A stretch of DNA of 5,166 nucleotides from Bacteroidota bacterium (GTDB lineage: Bacteria > Bacteroidota > Bacteroidia > Bacteroidales > VadinHA17). The stretch lies in assembly GCA_030593185.1 (NCBI GenBank), contig JAUVHQ010000182.1:1-5166 (forward strand), in the 5' to 3' direction. Shown piece after piece: positions 1-5,166 of this stretch (positions within the stretch are counted from its first letter, which is position 1; every line of letters starts with the position of its first letter). The position numbers were made by a program, and so were the translations under genes. The notes under the pieces were generated by a model. It had not been told where the DNA came from. It made no database searches and saw nothing but the letters and a program-made list of their open reading frames with translations.

Positions 1-1
1 T

Positions 2-1210
2 AATGTTCTGCGTCCTGCAATAATATGGTGTGATAGCCGGGCTGTTGAAACCGGAAACAGGATTTTTAAAGATCTGGGCGCTGAAGAATGTTTGTTTTCC
101 CTGCTTAATTCTCCGGGCAATTTTACAGCGTCAAAATTAAAATGGGTTAAGGATAACGAACCCGCGTTGTTCAGAAAAATTAATAAAATCATGCTTCCCG
201 GTGATTATATTGCCATGCGAATGACGGGGGATGTGCAAACAACTATTCCGGGATTGTCAGAGGGAATATTCTGGGATTTCAGGAATAACAGTATCTCTGA
301 TTTGTTACTGAACCACCTCGGAATTCCGAAAACGATGCTCCCTGAAATAAGGCCGACTTTCTCAGACCAGGGTGCTTTATTAGAGTCTGTTGCAAATGAA
401 CTCGATTTGCCACATGGTCTGAAAGTTTCATACCGGGCAGGTGATCAGCCAAATAATGCTTTCTCTCTGAATGTACTGGAACCTGGTGAGGTTGCTGCGA
501 CTGCAGGAACATCAGGGGTAATATATGGTGTTACTGACAAGGTGAAATATGATCCTGAATCAAGAGTCAATAGCTTTGCCCATGTAAATTATGTTGAAAA
601 AGATCCACGAATTGGTGTACTGTTATGCATTAACGGAACGGGCATACTAAATTCCTGGCTAAAGAAAAACGTTGCTGATCAGGGAACCGGCTATGAAGAA
701 ATGAATAAGATTGCATCCCGGGTGTCTGCCGGATCAAATGGTTTACTGGTATATCCTTTTGGTAATGGGGCTGAAAGGGTATTAGGAAACAGGAATATTG
801 GTTCCAGGATTCAAAATCTGAATTTTAACATACATCATAAAGCACACCTGTTCAGAGCTGCACAGGAAGGAATTGCATTTTCGCTTAAATATGGAATGGA
901 TGTTATGAGAGATACAGGTATCGAAACAAAAGTTATTAGAGCAGGAAATGCAAATATGTTCCTTAGTGACCTGTTTTCTCATACTCTTGCAACACTTACC
1001 GGAGCTGTAATTGAGCTATATAACACAGATGGTTCGCTTGGTGCCGCCAGGGGAGCAGCAATAGGTGCCGGCTTATTTGTGTATCCAGAAGAGGCATTTA
1101 CCGGATTGACATTAATAAAAAAAATAGAACCGGAAGCAGAATTGGAAACGCAAATTACAGAAGCATATGAGGCATGGAAAAAGAATCTTTTACAAATTAT
1201 AAGTACTTAA
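2..1210 (+). CDS. xylB: Xylulokinase (FGGY family), 5' end cut by window edge
   Basis: This kinase would phosphorylate D-xylulose to xylulose 5-phosphate with ATP in the cytoplasm, feeding the pentose phosphate pathway. The frame is open from base 2, and the residues before the first possible start (LRPAIIWCDSRAV) are typical xylulokinase sequence, so the gene begins outside the window; the TTG at 92 is internal. About 402 residues are visible against a family length near 495, so roughly 90-100 are missing. Counting from base 2: FTASKLKWVKDNEP (41-54) resembles the FGGY signature; AGDQPNNA carries the likely catalytic base Asp148 (bases 443-445); TAGTSGV (bases 500-520) fits the start of the ATP-binding C-terminal domain; GNGAER lies near base 761; and a glycine/alanine-rich DGSLGAARGAAIGAG stretch lies near 1028-1072. 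It ends with TAA and no clear terminator follows. Another FGGY sugar kinase is possible, but the match to Bacteroidota xylulokinases is close. Confidence 0.93.
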   Translation, partial: NVLRPAIIWCDSRAVETGNRIFKDLGAEECLFSLLNSPGNFTASKLKWVKDNEPALFRKINKIMLPGDYIAMRMTGDVQTTIPGLSEGIFWDFRNNSISDLLLNHLGIPKTMLPEIRPTFSDQGALLESVANELDLPHGLKVSYRAGDQPNNAFSLNVLEPGEVAATAGTSGVIYGVTDKVKYDPESRVNSFAHVNYVEKDPRIGVLLCINGTGILNSWLKKNVADQGTGYEEMNKIASRVSAGSNGLLVYPFGNGAERVLGNRNIGSRIQNLNFNIHHKAHLFRAAQEGIAFSLKYGMDVMRDTGIETKVIRAGNANMFLSDLFSHTLATLTGAVIELYNTDGSLGAARGAAIGAGLFVYPEEAFTGLTLIKKIEPEAELETQITEAYEAWKKNLLQIIST

Positions 1211-1257
1211 AACTAAAATAAAACAGAAACTCAAAACGATAAATTATTCCCTGCAGA

Positions 1258-1276
1258 TAAATCCTGACAGGTCTGA
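1258..1276 (+). repeat. REP-like half-site upstream of the RAYT gene
   Basis: TAAATCCTGACAGGTCTGA matches bases 1567-1585 inside the downstream transposase gene at 18 of 19 positions, with an exact 14-base core (CCTGACAGGTCTGA at 1263-1276 and 1572-1585). The core holds the short palindrome CCTG-A-CAGG. No full right arm follows here, so it looks like a degenerate or half copy of the same repeat. It lies in the 121-base gap between xylulokinase and transposase, which otherwise shows no clear promoter or terminator. Confidence 0.6.
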
Positions 1277-1331
1277 GAACATAGAGAAACCCGATGCCAG
1301 CCCGGATCAATATAAAAGACAATAAAAAGCT

Positions 1332-2018
1332 ATGAGTAATCCTATACCATTAAAGCACGGCAATTTTTATCATATTTATAATCGTGGAGTTAATGGAGAA
1401 GAATTATTTCATGAAAACAAAAATTATGAATATTTCTTACAACTATATGATAAATACATTGATCTGATTGCGGACACTTTTGCATGGGCGTTACTAAATA
1501 ACCATTTTCACTTATTGGTGAGAATCAAGGAAGAAGAAGAGATTGAGTATTTACCGCCGAAAATATTAAACCCTGACAGGTCTGACGACCCTGTCAGGTT
1601 TAAAGACGATGTAGACCCGTCAGGGTCTTCAAGACCTGACGGGGTCTTGTATACTAAGAAGAAACCCAATCCGGAAAAACAATTTGGTCATCTTTTTAAT
1701 GCTTATGCCAAAGCATATAATAAAAGTCACAATCGTCATGGCAGTTTGTTTGAAAGGCCATTTAAAAGGAAACTTGTGAATAATCCGGGATACTTCAAGG
1801 AATTGGTTCTATATATTCATAATAATCCAAAATATCATGGTTTTGCAGAAAGTTCCCTGGATTATCCTTGGACATCCTATTTGACATATGTCTCATTTAA
1901 ACCAACCAGGTTCCAACGGGAAAAAGTTATAGGCTGGTTTGATAACCTTGCAAATTTCAAATATCTTCACCAAACAGAAGGAGATACAGAACGGATTAAA
2001 TCTTTGTTATTTGAATAA
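1332..2018 (+). CDS. REP-associated tyrosine transposase (RAYT), IS200-like Y1 family
   Basis: This 228-residue protein belongs to the single-strand DNA HUH transposases; RAYT relatives nick and join DNA at REP hairpins. The N-terminal NFYHIYNRGVNGEELF (11-26) is a typical opening for the family. The HUH metal-binding motif is NNHFHLLVR, with His58 and His60. The nucleophile region is LFNAYAKAYNKSHNRHGSLF (121-140); aligned on Asn130, Tyr125 is the likely catalytic tyrosine, with Tyr129 the alternative. ERPFKRKLV and YIHNNPKYHGF follow, also typical. The frame is intact and all motifs are present, so it may be active. The unusual part is residues about 79-105, where two REP-like hairpins are translated in frame and lengthen the linker between the HUH and Tyr motifs. 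The ATG at 1332 is chosen because the conserved N-terminus begins just after it. No IS200 ends or target duplication were recognised, which fits a domesticated RAYT better than a simple insertion sequence. Confidence 0.88.
   Translation: MSNPIPLKHGNFYHIYNRGVNGEELFHENKNYEYFLQLYDKYIDLIADTFAWALLNNHFHLLVRIKEEEEIEYLPPKILNPDRSDDPVRFKDDVDPSGSSRPDGVLYTKKKPNPEKQFGHLFNAYAKAYNKSHNRHGSLFERPFKRKLVNNPGYFKELVLYIHNNPKYHGFAESSLDYPWTSYLTYVSFKPTRFQREKVIGWFDNLANFKYLHQTEGDTERIKSLLFE
1567..1602 (+). repeat. REP-like hairpin 1, inside the RAYT gene
   Basis: An imperfect inverted repeat: left arm TAAACCCTGACAGG (1567-1580), right arm CCTGTCAGGTTTA (1590-1602), loop of 9 bases. The stem has 13 base pairs with one bulged C in the left arm. 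It is translated within the transposase as roughly residues 79-91 (LNPDRSDDPVRF) without disturbing the frame. Its left arm recurs upstream of the gene at 1258-1276. Confidence 0.75.
1614..1646 (+). repeat. REP-like hairpin 2, inside the RAYT gene
   Basis: A second imperfect inverted repeat: left arm GACCCGTCAGGGTCTT (1614-1629), right arm AAGACCTGACGGGGTC (1631-1646). Fifteen bases can pair, with one bulged base on each arm; the innermost pairs must open to form the loop. It starts 11 bases after hairpin 1 and encodes about residues 95-105 (DPSGSSRPDGV). The core is a variant of hairpin 1: a TGACAGG/CCTGTCA stem there, TGACGGG/CCCGTCA here. Confidence 0.75.
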
Positions 2019-2041
2019 GAAAGTTTAGTGTAAATCCTGGA

Positions 2042-2059
2042 AATTATTTATAAATAATT
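2042..2059. repeat. Perfect AT-only palindrome at the convergent gene ends
   Basis: AATTATTTATAAATAATT is an 18-base perfect palindrome that overlaps the last codons and stop of the minus-strand lipoprotein gene. It lies 23 bases past the stop of the plus-strand transposase. It holds no G or C and no clear U-tract follows it on either strand, so it would make a weak terminator at best. The gap between the two convergent genes is only 25 bases and contains nothing else recognisable. Confidence 0.4.
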
Positions 2060-3150
2060 AAATCTTTTACAACCTGTTTTTTGGCAGGTTCATTACTCAA
2101 TTGTTCCCACGACCAGAATACTACTCCATCTGAAGGAGGAGCAAGCGCTTTCTGTAGTGATTCCCTGAACTCTTCCAATGTAAGTTCTGTGTCGAGGTAT
2201 GCTTTATTTACCTGGATGCTTGGGATTATTTTGCAACTGACCTGATCATAAATATCATTGGTAACAGAGTGTATCCATGAAGGTTCCCTTTTTACCATAT
2301 GGGCATAGGTCATAGGTGACAGGTAGTCGACATAATCTGATATTTCTGAAAAATTCTGCCCGGCAACCGTCTTGATAGCACCATTAAAATCATCATGTCG
2401 CCACGGTACAGCGTGTACATTGATCAATATTCCGGGTTTAAGACTTTTGGCTTCCTTTGAAATTTCAGCAATAAGACTCGTTATCAGTTCACATTTCCAT
2501 TCTACCCACTCATACAAACAATTAGCTTTTATCCATTCATAAATATTATTCTCTGTTTTCAATGAGTCCGGAATATTAATTTTTGTCTCCTCCTGAAATT
2601 TATTTATGCATGTTGAGTCAAAACAGGTGTTTGGTAGTGATTCGAATGTTCTGTCAGGATATATTTTTTCCCAGAATACAAAATAACGAATGAAATCAAG
2701 ACTTATTCCGTCAGGATCAAGCTCTTTTATTATTGTTTTTATAGAATCAATAATGCATTTCCGGTATTCTTCCCGCGAAGGACAAACAAATGTCACCCAG
2801 TCATCTTTGGCTTGTTTTCCGTTCTTTGTAATGGCATACAGATCAGGATTTTCCTGAAGTGCCTCCCGGTTATAGAATATTGGCAGGATAATAAAACTTG
2901 TTATTTCATTCTCTCTTGTTATTGTTCTGAATTTTTTATCTGAAAAAAGTTGCAGGCTTGTAAAGACTGTATTGATCCCCATATCTTTCCAATCGTTTAT
3001 AAGGGATTCAAAATCTTTATTGTGATCATATATTTTTACCCCGATCATTTTACCTTCAACAGAGGAATTTCCAGGTTTGTAGTTACAACTTGTTATAGAT
3101 AGTACTGAAAACATAAAAAGCCACGTAATCAAAGTAATGCTTTTGACCAT
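2044..3150 (-). CDS. Predicted lipoprotein with glycoside-hydrolase-like TIM barrel
   Basis: With the start at 3150 the protein has 368 residues. It opens with MVKS, a hydrophobic stretch and the lipobox ITSC, the Cys being residue 22, so signal peptidase II processing and membrane anchoring are predicted. The sequence after Cys (NYKPGNSS) lacks an acidic export signal, so it may face the periplasm. The rest resembles the diverse putative glycosyl hydrolases around COG1649/DUF4015: an N-terminal GVKIYDHNKDF strand, then PDGISLDFIRY (residues 146-156), whose Asp152 is the candidate active-site residue, then ILINVHAVPWR, DYLSPMTYAHM and DGVVFWSWEQL, which look like successive barrel strands. 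Substrate and activity are unknown. An in-frame ATG at 3174 would add eight residues before the signal peptide; 3150 gives the more usual short n-region. It lies 70 bases downstream of the permease gene on the same strand and is probably co-transcribed with it. Confidence 0.75.
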   Translation of the reverse strand: MVKSITLITWLFMFSVLSITSCNYKPGNSSVEGKMIGVKIYDHNKDFESLINDWKDMGINTVFTSLQLFSDKKFRTITRENEITSFIILPIFYNREALQENPDLYAITKNGKQAKDDWVTFVCPSREEYRKCIIDSIKTIIKELDPDGISLDFIRYFVFWEKIYPDRTFESLPNTCFDSTCINKFQEETKINIPDSLKTENNIYEWIKANCLYEWVEWKCELITSLIAEISKEAKSLKPGILINVHAVPWRHDDFNGAIKTVAGQNFSEISDYVDYLSPMTYAHMVKREPSWIHSVTNDIYDQVSCKIIPSIQVNKAYLDTELTLEEFRESLQKALAPPSDGVVFWSWEQLSNEPAKKQVVKDLIIYK

Positions 3151-3220
3151 GTTTTCTATCCGGTTTGTTATCATACAAGTTAAATTAGTATTGAGTTCTT
3201 ATATCCTTTATTACAGTTTA

Positions 3221-4612
3221 TTATACCAGCGGCAAAAAAGTTGCAAAAAACAAAGTAATCAGGAAGCCAACAATAGCCATTACTGCCAGGGTTACAGTCC
3301 AGGTTTTTATAGCTTCCATCCCGGTAAATCCGCTCATTTTTGCATATATCCAGAAACCACTGTCGTTCATCCAGGCGCCGCACTGAGCACCGAAACCTAT
3401 TGCAGCGGCAATATAAACCGGGTGGAATCCAATTATCTCCGGAGATGGCAGCATTGTAGCTATCATTGCCGAAGTTGTGATCATGGAAACAGTTGTTGAA
3501 CCCTGGGCAAACTTGAGGAGGGAAGCGATAAGAAACGACATAAATAACAGTCCTATTCCTCCTAATTGTTGGTCTGCACCATTACCGAACATGGCTTGAA
3601 TGGCTGGTCCTACCTGGGCTTCCTTAAGCATAGCTCCGAACGCTCCACCTGCAGAGGTGATCAGGATAATGATCCCTCCACTCATTAATGAACTTTCTAC
3701 TGCTTTACCAAATTCTTTCATCTTAGGACGTCGCTGACGGTAAAACACGATTAGAGCGATAATTGCGGAAACCAACATAGCAAGGTTGGCGTTTCCAAGT
3801 ACAGCGGTTATCTCTTCAGCCTGTTTTATACTGGAGGTTATTTCAGCTCCTTTTGCCAGTGTAGAGACAATGGTATGTGCTGATATCATGAGCAGTGGAA
3901 GAATGATCGGTAACAGGGAAGTTATTAAACCGGGTAAACGGTCGTCAGGCAGAGGTTCAGACTCATCTTCAGCGCCTTCGATAGGACGCATTGGAATATC
4001 CATTCTCCGGGAATAATACCTGATAAAAAACATAATTATGATTGCTGCCGGGATGGCAACCAGTATTCCGATAGCGATCATAAATCCAAGATCAATACCT
4101 AATGTTTCAGCCATAATCAGCGGCCCTGGTGTTGGAGGGACCAACGAATGTGTGATAGATGCGCCTGCACCCATAGCCAAAACAAGCAGTACATAATTAA
4201 TTTTGGTGCGGCGATGCATTGAACGCGCGAGGGGGATCAGTAAATAAAAAACAGTATCGAAAAAAACTGGTATTGAAAGCAGAAAGCCACTGGACATAAG
4301 TGATACAGAACAGTTCTTTTTCCCGAATAACCGGACAAACCACTGTACTATTCTGTCTGCTGCACCGCTTTCTATAAGGCACCGTCCAATAACGGCTGCC
4401 AGTGCGATTACAATGCCAATCTTGCCGGCTGTGGATCCGAAAGCCATAGCAACACGACTGATTTTCTCAGAAAACTCTCCGGGAGCCAGCAAACTGACAA
4501 TAATCGATGCTGTTATAAGCGCAAAAAAAGCGTTAAGGCGCAGAAAAATTATCAATCCAATTACGATAATTATACCAATGAGCAAAATCAACAAGGGAGG
4601 GATTTCTAACAT
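3221..4612 (-). CDS. GntP-family gluconate/sugar-acid permease
   Basis: A 463-residue inner-membrane transporter, close to the usual length for the GntP family, whose members import gluconate and related sugar acids with protons. It is hydrophobic throughout, with about 12 or more membrane segments; the first is at residues 5-24 and a charged loop at about 200-228 separates the two halves. Family motifs are HSLVPPTPGPL (155-165), FAQGSTTVSMITT (368-380) and NDSGFW (416-421). The exact substrate cannot be read from sequence; no gluconate kinase or dehydratase is visible nearby. The ATG at 4612 begins MLEIPPLLIL, which leads directly into the first membrane segment; no Shine-Dalgarno site precedes it, as is common in Bacteroidota. 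A promoter candidate at 4801-4831 would give a leader of about 180 bases that crosses the repeat-rich intergenic DNA. The lipoprotein gene follows after a short gap with no terminator between. Confidence 0.93.
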   Translation of the reverse strand: MLEIPPLLILLIGIIIVIGLIIFLRLNAFFALITASIIVSLLAPGEFSEKISRVAMAFGSTAGKIGIVIALAAVIGRCLIESGAADRIVQWFVRLFGKKNCSVSLMSSGFLLSIPVFFDTVFYLLIPLARSMHRRTKINYVLLVLAMGAGASITHSLVPPTPGPLIMAETLGIDLGFMIAIGILVAIPAAIIIMFFIRYYSRRMDIPMRPIEGAEDESEPLPDDRLPGLITSLLPIILPLLMISAHTIVSTLAKGAEITSSIKQAEEITAVLGNANLAMLVSAIIALIVFYRQRRPKMKEFGKAVESSLMSGGIIILITSAGGAFGAMLKEAQVGPAIQAMFGNGADQQLGGIGLLFMSFLIASLLKFAQGSTTVSMITTSAMIATMLPSPEIIGFHPVYIAAAIGFGAQCGAWMNDSGFWIYAKMSGFTGMEAIKTWTVTLAVMAIVGFLITLFFATFLPLV

Positions 4613-4625
4613 AAGCAGGTTTGGT

Positions 4626-4649
4626 TAAATGAGTAAATGAGTAAATGAG
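4626..4649. repeat. Three tandem copies of an 8-base repeat
   Basis: TAAATGAG occurs three times in a row, with a degenerate continuation (GTGAGTAAGGAG) to about 4661. It starts 14 bases upstream of the permease start codon, so it lies in that gene's leader. In the minus-strand sense the unit reads CTCATTTA. Copy number may vary by slippage. Confidence 0.75.
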
Positions 4650-4681
4650 GTGAGTAAGGAGAAGAAAAAGCAAAAGGCGTG

Positions 4682-4743
4682 AACTCGTAACTCGCTTCGT
4701 CCGACGTAGTGGTAACGAAGGTGGATAACCCGAAACTCGTAAC
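4682..4743. repeat. 10-base direct repeat around a small stem
   Basis: AACTCGTAAC occurs exactly at 4682-4691 and again at 4734-4743. Between them CTTCGT (4695-4700) and ACGAAG (4715-4720) can pair as a 6-base stem with a 14-base loop. This block is clearly richer in G and C than the very AT-rich DNA on either side, so it may be a dispersed intergenic element, but its function is unknown. Confidence 0.45.
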
Positions 4744-4783
4744 ATTTTGGACATTTTAACATTCTATCATTTTATCATTCTAA
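4743..4783. repeat. Tandem array of degenerate 8-base units
   Basis: Five units begin with CATT: CATTTTGGA (9 bases), CATTTTAA, CATTCTAT, CATTTTAT and CATTCTAA. The consensus is CATTYTAW. The array lies at the far side of the same block as the TAAATGAG array, in opposite orientation if the two are compared as CATTT-containing units. Together they bracket the G+C-richer segment between the permease and dipeptidase genes. Confidence 0.65.
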
Positions 4784-4800
4784 TATGAAAAACAAATTTT

Positions 4801-4831
4801 CAAAGATAGCAATTTACAGGATTCAGCGAAA
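4801..4831 (-). promoter_or_regulatory. Candidate Bacteroidota promoter for the permease
   Basis: Read on the minus strand, TATCTTTG (4808-4801) matches the Bacteroidota -7 consensus TAnnTTTG exactly. TTTC (4831-4828) lies 19 bases upstream, the usual spacing, with one mismatch to the -33 TTTG. Transcription would start near 4795, giving a leader of about 180 bases before the ATG at 4612. The motif is short, so chance is possible. Confidence 0.42.
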
Positions 4832-4843
4832 TTTGTATGTTTG
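4813..4843 (+). promoter_or_regulatory. Candidate Bacteroidota promoter for the dipeptidase
   Basis: TATGTTTG (4836-4843) matches the -7 consensus TAnnTTTG, and TTTA (4813-4816) sits 19 bases upstream with one mismatch to the -33 TTTG. Transcription would start near 4850, about 33 bases before the ATG at 4883. It overlaps the divergent permease promoter candidate by 19 bases. Confidence 0.5.
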
Positions 4844-4882
4844 TGTTCAGTTTAATTCATATTATTAATTAAATTCCTGAAG

Positions 4883-5166
4883 ATGAAAAGAAATAATCTT
4901 AAACAATTAGAAATGCTGATTTTTTTATTATCAACATTTTTAATTTATAATCTTCCTGCACAGGAAGAAAAAAATTTATTAAAAGAGAGTTGTACAAGTA
5001 TTATGGTGGGCAAAGATGCCAGTACCGATGGTTCTGTAATGACAAGTCATACCTGTGATGCATATTACAGAACATGGATGGAATTTATTCCTGCTCAGGA
5101 ATATGAACCTGGCACAAAACACCCGGTAAATTGGGGCACAATGCATACAAGCAGTGCCTGGAGTAA
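4883..5166 (+). CDS. Secreted C69-family dipeptidase, 3' end cut by window edge
   Basis: The frame is open from ATG 4883 to the window edge, giving 94 residues. MKRNNLKQ leads into a hydrophobic stretch (about 11-22) and NLPA-QE, a plausible signal peptidase I site after Ala26, so export to the periplasm is predicted. The mature part opens with ESCTSIMVGKDASTDGSVM (35-53), the hallmark of peptidase family C69 (formerly U34), N-terminal-nucleophile hydrolases such as Lactobacillus PepD that cleave dipeptides. Cys37 is the expected nucleophile, to be exposed by removal of the ten residues after the signal peptide. TSHTCDAYYRTWMEFIPAQE follows, also typical of the family. Most of the enzyme, usually about 470-570 residues, lies outside the window. 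A promoter candidate ends 39 bases upstream. No Shine-Dalgarno site is evident; the upstream DNA is AT-rich. Confidence 0.87.
   Translation, partial: MKRNNLKQLEMLIFLLSTFLIYNLPAQEEKNLLKESCTSIMVGKDASTDGSVMTSHTCDAYYRTWMEFIPAQEYEPGTKHPVNWGTMHTSSAWS

Noticed and set aside
88..100. ATG at 88 and TTG at 92 as possible starts of the xylulokinase
   Set aside because: The ATG at 88 is in another frame and soon meets a stop. The TTG at 92 is in frame, but the 30 codons before it encode conserved xylulokinase sequence, so the gene starts outside the window.
279..982. Two minus-strand open frames (279-512 and 782-982)
   Set aside because: Both lie fully inside the xylulokinase gene on the opposite strand and show no family features.
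1211..1331. A promoter for the RAYT gene
   Set aside because: No TAnnTTTG element is present in this gap; the gene may be read through from xylulokinase or be poorly expressed.
1567..1646. The paired repeats as a CRISPR array or a transcription terminator
   Set aside because: There are only two non-identical palindromes with an 11-base gap, no spacer pattern and no U-tract, and they are translated in frame.
2042..2059. The AT palindrome as a strong bidirectional terminator
   Set aside because: The stem has no G-C pairs and no adjoining U-run, so it is listed only as a palindrome.
3137..3499. Plus-strand 120-codon open frame
   Set aside because: It lies opposite the lipoprotein signal peptide and the end of the permease gene, has no recognisable domain, and both opposing genes are well supported.
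2708..3950. Further CGTCAGG matches (near 2709 and 3942) as extra REP-like sites
   Set aside because: They are isolated 7-base matches inside coding sequence with no inverted partner, as expected by chance.
3786..4628. Small open frames opposite or out of frame with the permease (3786-4016, 4197-4382, 4413-4628)
   Set aside because: They are fully explained by the long, motif-supported permease frame.
4533..4754. Minus-strand 73-codon open frame overlapping the permease start
   Set aside because: It runs through the intergenic repeat block and then into the permease gene in another frame; the product is low-complexity and shows no domain. Best read as repeat DNA that happens to lack stops.

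Overview
The window looks like a chromosomal segment of a Bacteroidota bacterium. The base composition is moderately AT-rich, the protein sequences have a Bacteroidota flavour, starts lack clear Shine-Dalgarno sites, and the only credible promoters match the Bacteroidota TAnnTTTG -7 element. I cannot name a genus.

Layout. Positions 2-1210 (+) hold the 3' four fifths of a xylulokinase whose start lies outside the window. Positions 1332-2018 (+) hold a complete IS200-like, REP-associated tyrosine transposase (RAYT) with HUH and tyrosine motifs. This gene carries two REP-like hairpins (1567-1602 and 1614-1646) inside its own reading frame, and a matching half-site lies upstream at 1258-1276. Two minus-strand genes converge on it: a predicted lipoprotein with a glycoside-hydrolase-like barrel (2044-3150) and, upstream of it, a GntP-family sugar-acid permease (3221-4612). 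These two are closely spaced and probably co-transcribed. A 270-base intergenic region (4613-4882) holds two arrays of 8-base repeats, a 10-base direct repeat and a pair of overlapping divergent promoter candidates. A secreted C69-family dipeptidase starts at 4883 (+) and runs off the right edge.

How it fits together. Xylulokinase, the sugar-acid permease and the hydrolase-like lipoprotein are all compatible with carbohydrate use, but they lie on different strands and nothing shows that they form one pathway. The RAYT gene separates the kinase from the permease/lipoprotein pair and looks like an insertion into the neighbourhood. The dipeptidase is a separate transcription unit sharing the promoter region with the permease.

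The most interesting signal is the RAYT gene with REP-like palindromes in frame between its two catalytic motifs, the two hairpins differing by compensated bases. I see no phage genes, CRISPR array, rRNA or tRNA, and no wholly new system.
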